DNA of 64,000 nt, from the NCBI RefSeq assembly GCF_008831285.2, contig NC_045139.1, positions 34,011,706 to 34,075,705 of the forward strand, given 5' to 3'. The notes under the pieces were generated by a model. It saw only the letters and a program-made list of their open reading frames with translations, was not told where the DNA came from and made no database searches. The DNA is from Nymphaea colorata. Taxonomy: Eukaryota > Streptophyta > Magnoliopsida > Nymphaeales > Nymphaeaceae. Made by a program: the position numbers and the translations under genes. Shown one piece after another: positions 48,292 through 63,366 of this stretch; position 1 is the first letter of the stretch; every line of letters starts with the position of its first letter.

Positions 48292-49476
48292 TCACGCATT
48301 AACCTCCACTTCCTTTCTCGGGCCATCGGGCACCAGCAAACCAAGTCCTACCTTATCGTCGGCAGCCATTGCCTGATTGTACAAAGGATTGGAAGTGAGG
48401 ATCCTGACGCCCTTGTTCCTTGTAATCTCCAATACTTCAGGCATGCCGTTTCCGCAGCCCTTGGACATTCCAACATCGATTCGAATCACTCGATTCTGGC
48501 AGGCGCCATTGATGCCAGATTCCTGGATGGTGTGACCCACAATCATCCGCTTTGCATTTGGAATCGTTTCAAGGGCGTGCTGAAGAACAGAACAGTCACC
48601 ATCTCCCACAGACTTAGTCGAGTACCTCCTCAACCAGACGACGGAATCCCTTCCTCTAACGCAAGAAGGGGGCTTTGAGTCCCCTTGCGTCCCTCTGATC
48701 CATTCCCCAACCTCCTTATTGATTCTTTCCAAACCATACTCCACATGACCAGGCAGAACCCCACTATGGACGAAAACAGAATCGCCGACGACCAGAATGG
48801 TTGGATTTGAGGCCAAAAACCTGGTCGAAATCGGTCCTCCTGGCCGGAGAGCGGCAATTCGAGCCCTGCTTTCACGGTTTAGGTTTGTGGGTATCCCACG
48901 AAATGCATCAAATTTGTCGTCCAACACGTTGCAGAGCTTCTTAATGTGGACGCCAACATTAAACCAGTCCGCCCAATTTTCGAATTCCTTGAACCCTGCC
49001 TTCGTGACGTATCTGAAATCTCTGGACATGTTCATGATTTCGTGGTTGCCATTCATAACTATGAGATCACCACCTGATTTGGAAGCCTCCTGCTTCAGTT
49101 TCTCAAGGAAATAGAGGATCTTCAACTCCTCCCCGCCTCTGTCGAGGATGTCACCTACCTGTACCACCATGGTGTTGCCTCCGATCCACCGATCATTCTC
49201 GTCGATGATCTTAGCTATTCTTAGCGATTGCTTGGCCTTCTGGAGATCGCCGTGGATGTCCCCTACTGCGACGAGGCGGCCAGGTTGTGGATACGTGGTT
49301 CTTGGGGCGGACGGCTGTTCTTGTTGCCGCTGGTGCTGCTGTTGCTGATCTCGGCAATCCGGCTCGGAAGATTCTCGCTTCAAGAAGACGCCACCCACCA
49401 CGAAGTCGACGAAGGTGTCTACGAAGGATGAAATTTCTGCAGGCAGATCATCGCACACAGCGTCCATCGAATTCAT
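48292..49476 (-). CDS. SLP2: Shewanella-like protein phosphatase 2 (calcineurin-like metallophosphoesterase)
   Basis: An intronless 394-residue frame. Phosphoprotein-phosphatase metal motifs are in order: GDIHGD (72-77), GDILDRG (108-114), GNHE (143-146), a VHSG box (236-239) and VGHT (313-316). These bind the two catalytic metal ions, so the enzyme should be active. The segment around SSFVDTFVDF and the spacing fit the plant SLP2 group (Arabidopsis At1g18480). Arabidopsis SLP2 is known to act in mitochondria with MIA40, linked to germination. Low-complexity Gln stretches (about 44-54) separate the N-terminal segment from the catalytic domain. I chose the ATG at 49474-49476; the ATG three codons later is equally plausible. 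The frame extends a further 11 codons upstream only to a TTG. Cysteines outside the metal site (for example 182, 272, 295, 326, 341) could serve redox control; this is inference. Confidence 0.95.
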   Translation of the reverse strand: MNSMDAVCDDLPAEISSFVDTFVDFVVGGVFLKRESSEPDCRDQQQQHQRQQEQPSAPRTTYPQPGRLVAVGDIHGDLQKAKQSLRIAKIIDENDRWIGGNTMVVQVGDILDRGGEELKILYFLEKLKQEASKSGGDLIVMNGNHEIMNMSRDFRYVTKAGFKEFENWADWFNVGVHIKKLCNVLDDKFDAFRGIPTNLNRESRARIAALRPGGPISTRFLASNPTILVVGDSVFVHSGVLPGHVEYGLERINKEVGEWIRGTQGDSKPPSCVRGRDSVVWLRRYSTKSVGDGDCSVLQHALETIPNAKRMIVGHTIQESGINGACQNRVIRIDVGMSKGCGNGMPEVLEITRNKGVRILTSNPLYNQAMAADDKVGLGLLVPDGPRKEVEVNA

Positions 49477-53499
<4,023 letters not shown>

Positions 53500-53732
53500 A
53501 CGTGCCATAAAAGCCCCCACCCACCGTTCTCCGATCTCCCTGCGCATCTGCCGCTTCCTCGTTTTCATTCTCTCTCCTCTCTAGAGAGAGGGGAGGGCCA
53601 TAGCGTTCCTTTATTTCTCCTCCTGCGTCATTTTCTCCTTCCTTTCTGATCTTCTTCACTGTCTCCGGGATTCAGATCGCTCCTCTTCTGGGTACACCCG
53701 GAGCGCAGGAGAGGGAGCGAGCTAGAAGAGAG
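53500..53732 (+). other. Probable 5' untranslated exon of the RING-finger gene
   Basis: A CT/GA-rich, GC-richer stretch typical of plant leaders ends in GAGAG|GTGCGT, a good 5' splice site at 53733. A pyrimidine-rich acceptor at 56761-56773 would join it to the coding exon. The intron between would be about 3 kb and carries the 690-bp MITE. The transcription start is not defined. Confidence 0.5.
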
Positions 53733-55199
53733 GTGCGTACTCGGGCTCTTGTTTGCTTTTGATCTTCAGATCGTGTGAGAAATTCTCTGGATGTTTTCTT
53801 GATTTGAGCATCCTGCATCAGCAAGCTCGAAAATGGACATTACGATTTAGGGTTTATGTTGTTTTTGCCCTTTGTGTAAGGCACGGGGTCGGGATAATGG
53901 CCCCCGTAATTGAAAGTTTTGACGTTAAATATGTTGGGTTGGGAAAGATAGTGTCGAGTGAATTTATTTGCCACTGGAAGCGTGAAAATGGCGTTGCTAG
54001 TCCTTACCTAGGGAGTTTTGTAAGGTGTTCATCAGAATCCGGATCTTGTTACAAAATTTCCGGGTTTATGGGGTTTCCCTCTTTCTTTTGGTTTCCTTGC
54101 TCAGCTTCTGTTTTTGTGCAAGGAACTTTTTGAGTAGTTTTAGTTCGTTCATCTTCTGCGGTGGTTAGACCTTCCTCATATTACTTCGTGGTGCTTCTGT
54201 TATACGCGTGCCATTTGTTTTCTGACTGGGTTTGATTTTTCTTCCTTTTTGGCTAATTCTGCCTGTTACATATGTTCTCTTCGTTATTTGTCTGAATTTG
54301 ATGTTCGCGCTCATCGGGTAGCTTAGTTTGAGCATATCAGTGAAACTCCGCATGCAATTTTTGGGTTGCTTCGTTATTTAATTAGCAGCGTAGCGTATTT
54401 TTTGTTTACATATGCCTCGAATTGCGGTTGAATAAAGTCGCTGTATTGCGATTTCACAACCAAGAAGAGGAAATTGATTGTGGGTTTAGATACTTGGCTT
54501 TGTATGGTGAACGAGAGCTGCTTCTTCATTAATATAACTTAGTTTCCTTGTAACCAATTGTTGCTGCCTCATCATCATGACATTCTGTAGTTTCTTGCTG
54601 TCAACAACGAGAGAAATCACCTCGAGAAACGAAGTAATGGCAGGAAGTTCGTGGCCATGCTATTCCTTTCCACGTTTGCAGATACATGTTGGATATTCTC
54701 TGAAATTCTCTTTTCTTGATGCTTCAACATGCAAAGATCTTCTATACGATATTCTTTACAATTAAATTATCAACTGGCCGATGATAACTTTTCAAGTTCT
54801 CGTCGAAGCATTCATTTTCATCCGTTGTTGCTTTAAAGGACAGAATTTTGTACTGGTAAAGATTTGGTGCTTCCTCTTTTTATGTGCTCTGGTGCACTAA
54901 ATTTGTTTGTCTCCCCGGAGGTGGACAAAATCTGTCCATGAAAAATAATTGCCACAGGCTTAAATTCTAAGAAATTTAGTTTAAGGTTTACTTGAATTAT
55001 TGCATGCTTCACCACTTTGTCTGAACTTAATGAAAAAATACAACGGATTCCAGCATATCTTATGTCAATATAATGGCTACTATGATTTCATTACAATAAA
55101 GAAATAGTGCTGGAGATGGAAGCCAAGATTTAATACACCTTTTTGCAGCTAGTGTCCAAGTTAAACTTCCTCACTCATTCGTTACTTTCCAGTTTTCAC

Positions 55200-55889
55200 C
55201 TATGTTGCCAAAACGCCCAGGCGTGCCTAGGTGAGGCCTAGGCAAAAAGGGGGGACCAATTTTTTTTTATTTTTTTTAATTATGTTAATATGTCAAGTTA
55301 TTTTAATTAAGTATTACTAACATTTGAAATATGGAGAAGTAGTAATATAACAAGCATAATCAACTTCAACAATCAAAAGTTAATTGTTTACTTCATTGAA
55401 TATGCAAAATCAATCGAAGAAGTTTAACATTACTCATTAAATGTAATCTAATACAAAAAAAAAAAAAACTAGATCTAATCTCTAGAAGTAGGAATGTAAA
55501 TCTGCAAGAAGGCTTTAATCATTTGTACTTAAAGAAAGACATAATCATACTAATGTATACATATAACAGGCATGAAGTATCCCGATATTATATAACAGAC
55601 TAAGTGACTAACAGTATATACATATAACATTATACATATAACAACATAATCAACATAACAATACATAAAAATATGTAATCAATACAACATAAAGTATATA
55701 ACAAAATATACTCAATTAAGAAACTTTGATTGAAAGGGAATGTGACTTTTTACTTTTCCATGGACTAGGCATGTTGGAGGCTAGGCAAGCTTAGGCGCCA
55801 ACACATATCCTATCGCCTAAGTGGTGGACTTAGGCGATGGGTGTGGACTCACACTTAGTCCACACCTAGGCGAGGCCTTAAGAACATAG
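55200..55889. mobile_element. hAT-type MITE, 690 bp, CCTAGGCG-rich
   Basis: Ends are CTATGTTGCC and, inverted from the right, CTATGTTCTT. The target duplication gttttcac is perfect at 55192-55199 and 55890-55897 (8 bp, hAT-like). Both ends are rich in CCTAGGC/GCCTAGG motifs and the centre is AT-rich with ATATAACA repeats; no coding frame. It sits in the presumed leader intron of the RING-finger gene. A relative is in the Urb2 gene at about 20405-20995. Confidence 0.88.
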
Positions 55890-56780
55890 GTTTTCACATC
55901 ACTTAGGTAGCTGAAACTTCATTATGATCAGTTTGTCCTTTGCTCGAGATGTGGCTTGTGACTCTTAAATTGCCTGAGACACTGGTGTTGAACAGTAGGT
56001 AAAGTTGACGACCGGTTGTGACCTCTTGTTAAATCTGATCCAAGAATATGGATCAATTTTTTATACAGAGAAACAACAATTGTGAGCTAATATGTAACTA
56101 GAAAGAACTACTAGTACATAAAAAGTATTTGAGGAAAAGGAGGGAAAAAAATCATACAAGATGATTGAGGTTACGTCCACATGTGACTCCTGGTCGTAAA
56201 TCTGAATATTTGAATTGGACTAGGGCCCAGTATTACATGAGTTCAATCTGGCCGAATTAAGACTCCAACATTTGCTTTAAATACCTCAAGGTTGTGCCCA
56301 GATCCACTGCGTGAACAATCCTATGCTGCATGAACCACCATGATAGTCTCTCAAAAAGTTTGGGCACATGTTGAAGCCTTAATAGATATTCTTTGCTGTT
56401 GACTTTTGAGGGAAATTAGTGTTGCAGGTTTAGCTAAGAACTTGCTGCTCTTTGATCACATTCAATGAAGAAATGCTGAAGAGTGAGACATTATGCCAGC
56501 CTGTGCTTTTGTCAAGACCTGAAAATGTTCAATAATCATATTGTTGTTTGTTTTCCTTTGTAAATCCTGTCATATAATGGGTAGTGCTTTCTCATATAAT
56601 GGATGAATGAGAAGTGCCGTGTGGTTTATCTGTTTAAGAAATCAATTATGAAGCCACTTGCTCGTACTAGAAACTTCAATTTTGTGTTCAACTCAGTATC
56701 ATTAATTCCAAATTTCTTTTAAAGAAAAATTCATTTATATTGCTCTTTTTTTTTCGTTTTATTCTTTTTTCAGGTTTCTT

Positions 56781-56840
56781 ATGCACCAGTTGTAAGATTT
56801 TGTTTCTGGAATCAAGACTATATTCTAGATGTGCCTCTGA
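56781..56840 (+). promoter_or_regulatory. Two minimal upstream ORFs before the RING-finger start codon
   Basis: After the presumed leader acceptor at 56773, ATG-CAC-CAG-TTG-TAA (56781-56795) and ATG-TGC-CTC-TGA (56829-56840) precede the main ATG at 56863. The second stops 22 bp before it. Very short uORFs this close can lower translation of the main frame. The effect depends on the leader splicing as inferred. Confidence 0.5.
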
Positions 56841-56862
56841 ACATTGACTATATTGTTTCACT

Positions 56863-57654
56863 ATGTGGAGTTTCGCTTCAAATGTCATATCTGGAAATGT
56901 CAAGTGTGAAAAGCCTAGAGAATGTGGCTCTGATTGCTCGGATGATGAGGCTTCCTCATGTATCAGCAGAGAGGAAAGGCTAGAATGCCCGGTTTGTTGG
57001 GAATCCTTCAACATCGTGGAGAACGTACCCTATGTTTTATGGTGTGGCCACACACTTTGTAAAAATTGTGTACTTGGGCTACAATGGGCTGTTGTGAAAT
57101 TCCCTACCCTTCCAGTGCAGCTTCCACTCTTCATTTCTTGCCCATGGTGTCAATTATTGTCATTTCGCCTGGTCTGGAAGGGAAATCTCAAGTTTCCCCG
57201 CAAGAATTTTTTCCTTCTTTGGATGGTGGAAAGCATGAATGGTGACAGGATGAAATCTCTTTCAGATCTATCTGGTGAGAGAGGGGCCAGTTGGCCTTCG
57301 AATGTCAACCAGCCTTCTGTTGGTCACGTTAGCCATCATGGTAGAAGGACAACTCCGATGCGTCAAGAGCAGCTACACCGAGGTCGGGATCATGATCGCC
57401 AACTTCCTGATTACCTAAACATAGAGTGGCTGCACTCATCATTCCGCAAGTCACTGGTTTTCTTCATGCACCTGACAGCTAAGTTTCCACTTGTTCTTAT
57501 ATTCCTGTTGATTGTGCTCTATGTGATACCTGCTAGTGCTGCAATCCTGGCTCTTTACATCATCATCACGATCCTGTTTGCGCTGCCATCTTTCCTGATA
57601 CTTTATTTCGCATATCCTAGTTTGGATTGGCTGGTCAGAGAGATTGTCACATAG
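56863..57654 (+). CDS. C3HC4 RING-finger protein with C-terminal membrane segments (E3 ligase candidate)
   Basis: One coding exon of 263 residues. The RING ligands are C42, C45, C61, H63, C66, C69, C93 and C96, a C3HC4 pattern with a long loop (ECPVCWESF, LWCGHTLCKNC, SCPWC). A conserved basic/aromatic block follows (FPRKNFFLLWMVESMN), as in a plant RING/U-box subfamily. Residues 140-185 are polar and probably disordered. Residues about 207-250 are strongly hydrophobic and should form two membrane-spanning helices, with DWLVREIVT at the end. RING proteins of this kind bind E2 enzymes and transfer ubiquitin; the membrane tail suggests endomembrane location. Target unknown. The ATG at 56863 is the first in frame that keeps the RING; an upstream intron in the leader and two tiny uORFs are likely. 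Confidence 0.88.
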   Translation: MWSFASNVISGNVKCEKPRECGSDCSDDEASSCISREERLECPVCWESFNIVENVPYVLWCGHTLCKNCVLGLQWAVVKFPTLPVQLPLFISCPWCQLLSFRLVWKGNLKFPRKNFFLLWMVESMNGDRMKSLSDLSGERGASWPSNVNQPSVGHVSHHGRRTTPMRQEQLHRGRDHDRQLPDYLNIEWLHSSFRKSLVFFMHLTAKFPLVLIFLLIVLYVIPASAAILALYIIITILFALPSFLILYFAYPSLDWLVREIVT

Positions 57655-60522
57655 CAAATCTCCATTCTTGGAATGCTTATATCATCACGACCTTGCCTCT
57701 CTATGCTACCTTATAAGCATATAGATGTTTGATAATTAATGCTTGTGATGAAAATTCGACGACTTCACATAGGTTTGAGGTTGGACTTCAAAGTTGTTTC
57801 CAGTTTGGTTCTGCTATGTGCATCAAGTTATGATTGGTGTAGAGACTGTGGTTGGTGTGGCCGGCTTTTGCTTCCCTGTCTCTTGGAGCTCCGGTCACCA
57901 AGTCTATGTTTTGGTGTATGAAGTGGGGCTTCTATCGTATGCTTCAGGTGCAAGGACAAGCAAGATTTTTACTCTGGCTGGATTATTTGCTATCGTCTCT
58001 GCTGGTCATTAATTGTGCACCGAAACTACTGAAATGATCTGCCCTTGGTTTTGATGTACTACTTGCTTCTTTTCTTCCTTTTTTGTTAATTGGAGCAAAA
58101 ATGTTCATCAGCTAGATAATTACAGATTCTGATAAGGTAGTATTTCTATATGTTTAGACTTGAGCTTCCAAAATTCCGGGCTATGTGATCATTTTTCCTG
58201 CACGGCACTTCTATTGCTCATTAGGGACTGGACCCAGATTGGCCTTCTTGCAGCTCACGTCAAGACGCTCCCAAAATATGGTATGCGGTCATCATGTCCC
58301 GTGATAGTCTAACAGAAAAGGAGTGTGCTGGTAGAAAGAATGTGCCTATGGTGGTGCTTGGGTCGCCTGTTTGGGGACATGCAGTACAAGAAAGCGCAAT
58401 TCTTAGGCTTTGGGCATGCTGAGTTTGGTCAGGTTTTCCTTTGCCCTTGGCAGGAAAATAAAAGACGGATTTTGAATATATTGCTTGAATTCAAGCTGCA
58501 TTACAATTAGGGTCTAACCTGGCCCAGTTGGTTTTCAAGTTATTAGCAATCCGATTGTATTGCAGACAGGTTAAGTTGTTGCAGTTAAAAAGCTCGTAGT
58601 TGGATTTGTGTTGGGGGGACCGGTCCACCTCCGAGTGTGCACGGGTCGTCTTGTTCCTTCTATTGCCAATGCGTTCCTGACCCTATTTGTTTGGATCGTG
58701 CCTCTGGTGCTGTCATTTTGGAGAAATTGGAGTGCATCTGGCTGTATCGGCCTACGTTGGCTAATTTCAAAATTTCTGTTCCCTAATAATTGAAATTAAA
58801 TTTAAACTACTTAAAATGGTGAAATTTCATAACAAATTGTAGTGGCCAAGATCATGTTTGTGAGGGGATTAATTCAATGAATGTTGGCCAACAACACGGT
58901 TGGCTGCTAAACCATATGGTGTTGACATGGGTTTCAGGTTCATAATGCTGTCCTTGTTAAGTAGGTTAGGCTTTTCTAGATGTGCCAATTCATGGCTTTA
59001 GAAGGGTTTCACGTCGTTTTCTGCTTTAATGCTACATTGTAGAACTGATGGATGACAGTGTGCAACTGGGCGGTTATTCAAGGGGTTTGGTTTGAATCTT
59101 GTAGTTGTTACGTTCTAGTGTATTTATAGTGTGATATTAAGTTAAAAGATGTATTATACGTCTGTCGACGGGTCTGTCTACGGCCCCGAGCAAGACAGAG
59201 CCTTGTAGGTGCAAGGGTGTGGTTTTTTAGGATGTTATGTTGAAGGCAGTTTCGCTCAAGTAAACATTAAAAAAATCCAGAATATAACAAGCCTCCATTT
59301 TTCTATTTCTTTCTTTGATCAATTCCTGTATTTTCCTTAAACTTTATTGCAGTTTCAAGGTGTTTAATGTTATTTGTATTGATGTTATATGGTGAGCAAT
59401 TAGACATGGTGCATCGTGCGTAATACATGTTTAAGGTTTCGTATCAGTCTATTTTCTCACTTTTTTCATCTTTAAAAATAATAATAAAATTTAAGATGAT
59501 TTTAAAAATGAAATAATGTAATTTATAGGCATGTAAATAGCATTTACTCAGGGGTTTGAAGGCTTCAAAGCCGGTAGTTCGACCCTATGCGAAAGATCTG
59601 CTGCTAGTTGAACTTTTTCTAAGGTTTGTGCAATCCAATGTGGCTACTCGAAACTCGTAAAAGAATGGGCAAACCAAAAACTTTTCGTGCGGTGCATAAT
59701 TTTTGGCCCTTAAAAATGACGGAAGCTTCGCCCGCTGGAGAAGGTGAAACTTCACCGCCACAGGCAGAGTGAAGGTGAATACCAAATTCTCTAAACCCAG
59801 TGAATGATGCATGTCCAGGGTTCACATTCAGCATCTGTTCATCTGATAATCTCTCATCGACAAGTCAATTGTTGACCGAGGCCTGATTCAGTTCTATCGG
59901 CCTAATCAGGACCCCTCATTCGAGTTCTAACAGGACCAATTTTTGGTTGAGTTCTAGAAGTAAAAAGCACGGGAATCTGGACGGAACATGAAGACAGACA
60001 TTGCTTGGATTGAATTAAAATACTTAATCTCTAATTTATCAGCTGCTACGGGGCTGAATTTATGGCGCAAATCGATGGCAATTTGAAGGCCACATCATTG
60101 GTAGCTACATTGTTCTGGGAGAGCAGGATGTTTGCAACCCACTGCCTGGAGAAGAAGTCCGAAGGCATGGTCTTAGTCTGCTTCGGCTTCAGTGATGGCC
60201 ACGATATATCAACCTCCATTACTGAATACACACATGTATATAATGCCCACAGAAATCAAACAAAAGAGCCACTTTAAACAGGTTTTTAGTCCGACCAACT
60301 GCACTATGCCCCTTTAGGCTTGTGGCTGCATTGTTGTGGTCAGGGGCTGCTAAAAGATATGATGCATATCAGCCAATGTTTGCGATACCCACAAAAGAGA
60401 TAGAGAGAGAGAGAGAGAGAGTTGAAGTTTCTGGATTTAAACTGTTTGATGATTAACAATTGCAACTCAAACGACCAAATTAGCCAGTCTGAACATCGGC
60501 AGCAACAAAATACAAAGCCAAC
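57655..60522. other. Intergenic region downstream of the RING-finger gene
   Basis: Contains the RING-finger 3' UTR, the 18S-like fragment at 58571-58760 and AT-rich sequence around 59450-59520. A GA microsatellite lies at about 60399-60421. Short frames on both strands at 59585-60277 show no recognisable protein. The right part is the 3' side of the DUF1218 gene. Confidence 0.55.
58571..58760 (+). pseudogene. Decayed 18S rRNA gene fragment
   Basis: The + strand starts with the near-invariant 18S segment TTAAGTTGTTGCAGTTAAAA followed by AGCTCGTAGTTGGA. It then continues through a recognisable but diverged V4-region equivalent (CCGGTCCACCTC, GTGTGCACGGGTCGTC, TCGTGCCTCTGGTGCTG) to GGAGAAATTGGAGTGC and CCTACG. 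Many C-to-T type changes and small gaps are present compared with functional plant 18S. It is about 190 bp, isolated, with no 5.8S or 26S nearby, so it is a dead insertion. Confidence 0.85.
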
Positions 60523-62315
60523 TTAAGATTTTGGAAGTTGGCCATAGTCACCCTTTAGGTCTTCTTCCTCCTCGTAGTCTGTTCTGGAGTTGAGGGTCAG
60601 CATCTGGCAGACCAGCCAAAAGAGGGCAGAATCAAGTGCAAGGAAGCCGCCACTTCCAAGGAGACCTGTCTTAGCAGTGGGGCATTGGTAGTTCACATCA
60701 TGGTGTACATTATGCAGAATGTGAAGGCCTTCGCTGATTGTTGCCCACAGCAGGAGGACCCCAGCAAGTACAGATACAAGCCTGGCATGATATCAAAGAT
60801 TCTCAGCTGTATCACCAATCACAACATTGTTGAACTTATGGGTCTTAAGTTCAAATAGTCAATTCCCATTACAGATGAAATGAAGATGTTGAATACCATT
60901 TGACTGCTGAAGATCAAAGAAAAGCAATGATGTAATAATTTTAAGTTCTGAAACTTCAGTATTGTTGTGGGTTGTTGATATGCTATCCCCTTCATTTCTT
61001 CTTTGTGTGTTGAAATGTGACTAAAAATCTCTTTCGTATCATTAGTATTTGCCATGATAATTATTTAAATGAATTTTTTTATTGATGTAATTACAAGTTA
61101 AACTCATCGGAAGAACTATAATTGAGTAAATGATAGGCTTAAATCTAATTTGTCTTATTACCTACTTGCAATTATAATCATTTAAATGAAAGATTGTACA
61201 TGTAATTATAAGTGAAACTTGCTGGATGAACTAGAATTGTGCAAATGTTTATGATCAAGACCAAATGCAATCTGTCTATGTGTGTTCGCGTAAGTGGTTG
61301 AGTGAATAAATGGTTTTTCTACTTACACTGCGATCACAACAAAGACAAGGAGACTGGTGCATCTGAAGAGGCCTGCAGCTGGAATAGACTTTCCGTTGTA
61401 TGGGGAGAAGACGGCAATGAAGCCAAAAATGGTTGTCAAGGTGAGGAAGATGAATGACAGGCTCCCCAAGACAACCGTATGATCTTGTGGGAAATCGCAA
61501 ACCACTATATCCTTCAGTGTAGTTACTTCTCCTGCTCTTGGCTGCACAAGTTTTTAAGCAATTGTAAATAGCGAGAGAAAGATGCATTTTACCAAATATA
61601 GCTCACAAAGAGGACCATTTCCATAAATTTGGTAGGACAAATAGGCCAAAGCCTGGTTTAATTAATCCGATTTGGTTTACGAGGTCCAATTTTCTGTGGT
61701 TAATACAACAGATTAGGGGTAGAGTTAGAAAATTCTGGATAAGGGGTTCCGGGTATAATTTTAAATTTTTAAGGAGCATCAATATGTAAATGAGAAAAAT
61801 TGCTAAAAAATAACAGTATGAAACTAAGAAGTTTTGTTAGTGTTCGTGCGGGCAATTGCCTACACGTAGCCCACATGTGCCTCTGCCTCCTGCTGCAGAT
61901 GGGTATATCAACTTTGGATCTATAATTTCACCAATTTTCAGTTGAATATGGATCTAAGATCAGACCACTGGTTGTATAGCCATAGCCTCATCGTGGACCT
62001 GCTTCAACCTCTTTCCAACATTAGGATGTTCAAGAAACACTTGAGATGTCCATATATTTGAAATCAAAGGGGCACCAAGTGTCATATTATGTTATATTTT
62101 CAAATACAATGAAAGATGATAAATGCTTGAAAATATCTGTAAGCAATTAAATTATTCCGTAAAGTGAAAATTTTGATTGGAAGGAGAAGGAGGAGAAGAA
62201 GAAGAAGAGGTGGAATTAGAACCTTCAGGTTTTCTGCAATTGCTCCCAACACGAACGAAATGCAGCCAAATAGTGCAAGAAAGAGAGCAATCTTTGCAGT
62301 TTGACTGAAACCCAT
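60523..62315 (-). CDS. DUF1218 family four-helix membrane protein
   Basis: Three exons on the - strand, 62315-62223, 61541-61327 and 60781-60523, join in phase to 188 residues. Exon 1 is a hydrophobic signal-like helix (KIALFLALFGCISFVLGAI) starting at the ATG 62313-62315. Exon 2 gives VVCDFPQD, a second helix (LGSLSFIFLTLTTIFGFIAV) and part of a third. Exon 3 completes helix three, then has the family signature HNVHHDVNYQCPTAKTGLLG, a fourth helix (ALDSALFWLVCQM) and an acidic tail. The family (PF06749) is plant-specific; members such as the MWL proteins affect lignin and others affect vein or leaf symmetry, but this subgroup (like At4g31130) has no settled role. Plasma-membrane or ER location is inferred. 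Confidence 0.92.
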
Positions 62316-62503
62316 TGTGCCTGGTTGGTTTAACGTGACCAACTCACCCTTGAAGAAAAGGAAAAGGCAAAAAATGTTATTAGCATATCTTTTTTTAGTA
62401 TAAAAAAAGAAAAGAGATAGAAACTTAGCTAAAAGTAAGAATATCATTGATCATGTTGATGGATATCAATCAACAGCTAGGAATTCTGTTGTCCTTTAAC
62501 TTC

Positions 62504-62515
62504 GCTCTGATACCA
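62504..62515 (-). mobile_element. Initiator-tRNA-Met primer-binding-site remnant of an LTR retroelement
   Basis: The - strand reads TGGTATCAGAGC, the standard primer-binding site of many plant copia elements. It is a 12-bp exact match. The sequence to its right on + would be the LTR side, but it runs directly into a MITE-like block, so no LTR can be delimited. Chance occurrence cannot be excluded. Confidence 0.4.
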
Positions 62516-63324
62516 ATCAGCGATTAGGAGGATCTCTCAAACAATTCGGTAACAACTTGTACCTAAGGGGCCGTTTGATGGCCTGGAATTTTGATTTTGG
62601 AATCAAAATTCCATAACCAAAATTCCACCTCAAACTGCAATGGAAATGAAAATGCCAATTCTTGTTTCCCTTTGTATTTGATGTTGAGGAATTTCGATTC
62701 CAGAATTGAAAATGGCTTGTTTGATGAAAGGAGATTTAAAATTTACAGAATTCATGAATCGAAACGTTCATGACTTGTGTCCCAAAGAGAGATAAAAAAA
62801 AATTCTAGAATACTGGAACTGTAATTCCAACCCCTAGACTTAGGATCATAATTCTGGAATTTTGATTTCGGAATGAATGCATGGTTACAAAATCAAAATT
62901 CTTTGTTTGATAATGCAATTCCTACACTCATCAATAATTATAATTTTAATTCTAGAATTCCATAATTCTAGCTGCATCAAAGCCCGTAAAACTTACTCAA
63001 GGATGCTATTTATCCGTGTCCTTAAAAATAATGAGAGAACAATGGGTTTAGGGAAAAGAAAACAACAAGCAATAATAGGGAATAGCAAAGGATAATAAAC
63101 CACATTAGAGTTTAAATTATTCAATCCTGTCTTCATCTTCCCAAAGAACTAGGAAAAATTTCTGAAGCTATTCAACTTTTATTGTATTTACACTATAATG
63201 ATAATAAGTTCATAAAATAATTCACAACCAGTTACTTCATGAAAAGAAAAACAATAAAATATTTAACAAATATATTTTGCAAGTACAGATCTTGTTATTT
63301 GTTTAATTGCAGAGGCAAAAGGCA

Positions 63325-63326
63325 TA

Positions 63327-63365
<39 letters not shown>

Positions 63366-63366
63366 G
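63325..63366. repeat. (TG)n(TA)n microsatellite
   Basis: Alternating TG then TA run in the upstream region of the DUF1218 gene. Confidence 0.9.

Noticed and set aside
59555-59640. Possible SINE or tRNA-like promoter, B-box-like GTTCGACCCT
   Set aside because: No convincing A box at the right distance, no tRNA fold and no tail. One B-box-like word is expected by chance in 64 kb.
60046-60277. Opposed 61- and 71-codon frames beside the DUF1218 gene
   Set aside because: No recognisable protein, and they lie downstream of its stop codon. Could be 3' UTR or intergenic.
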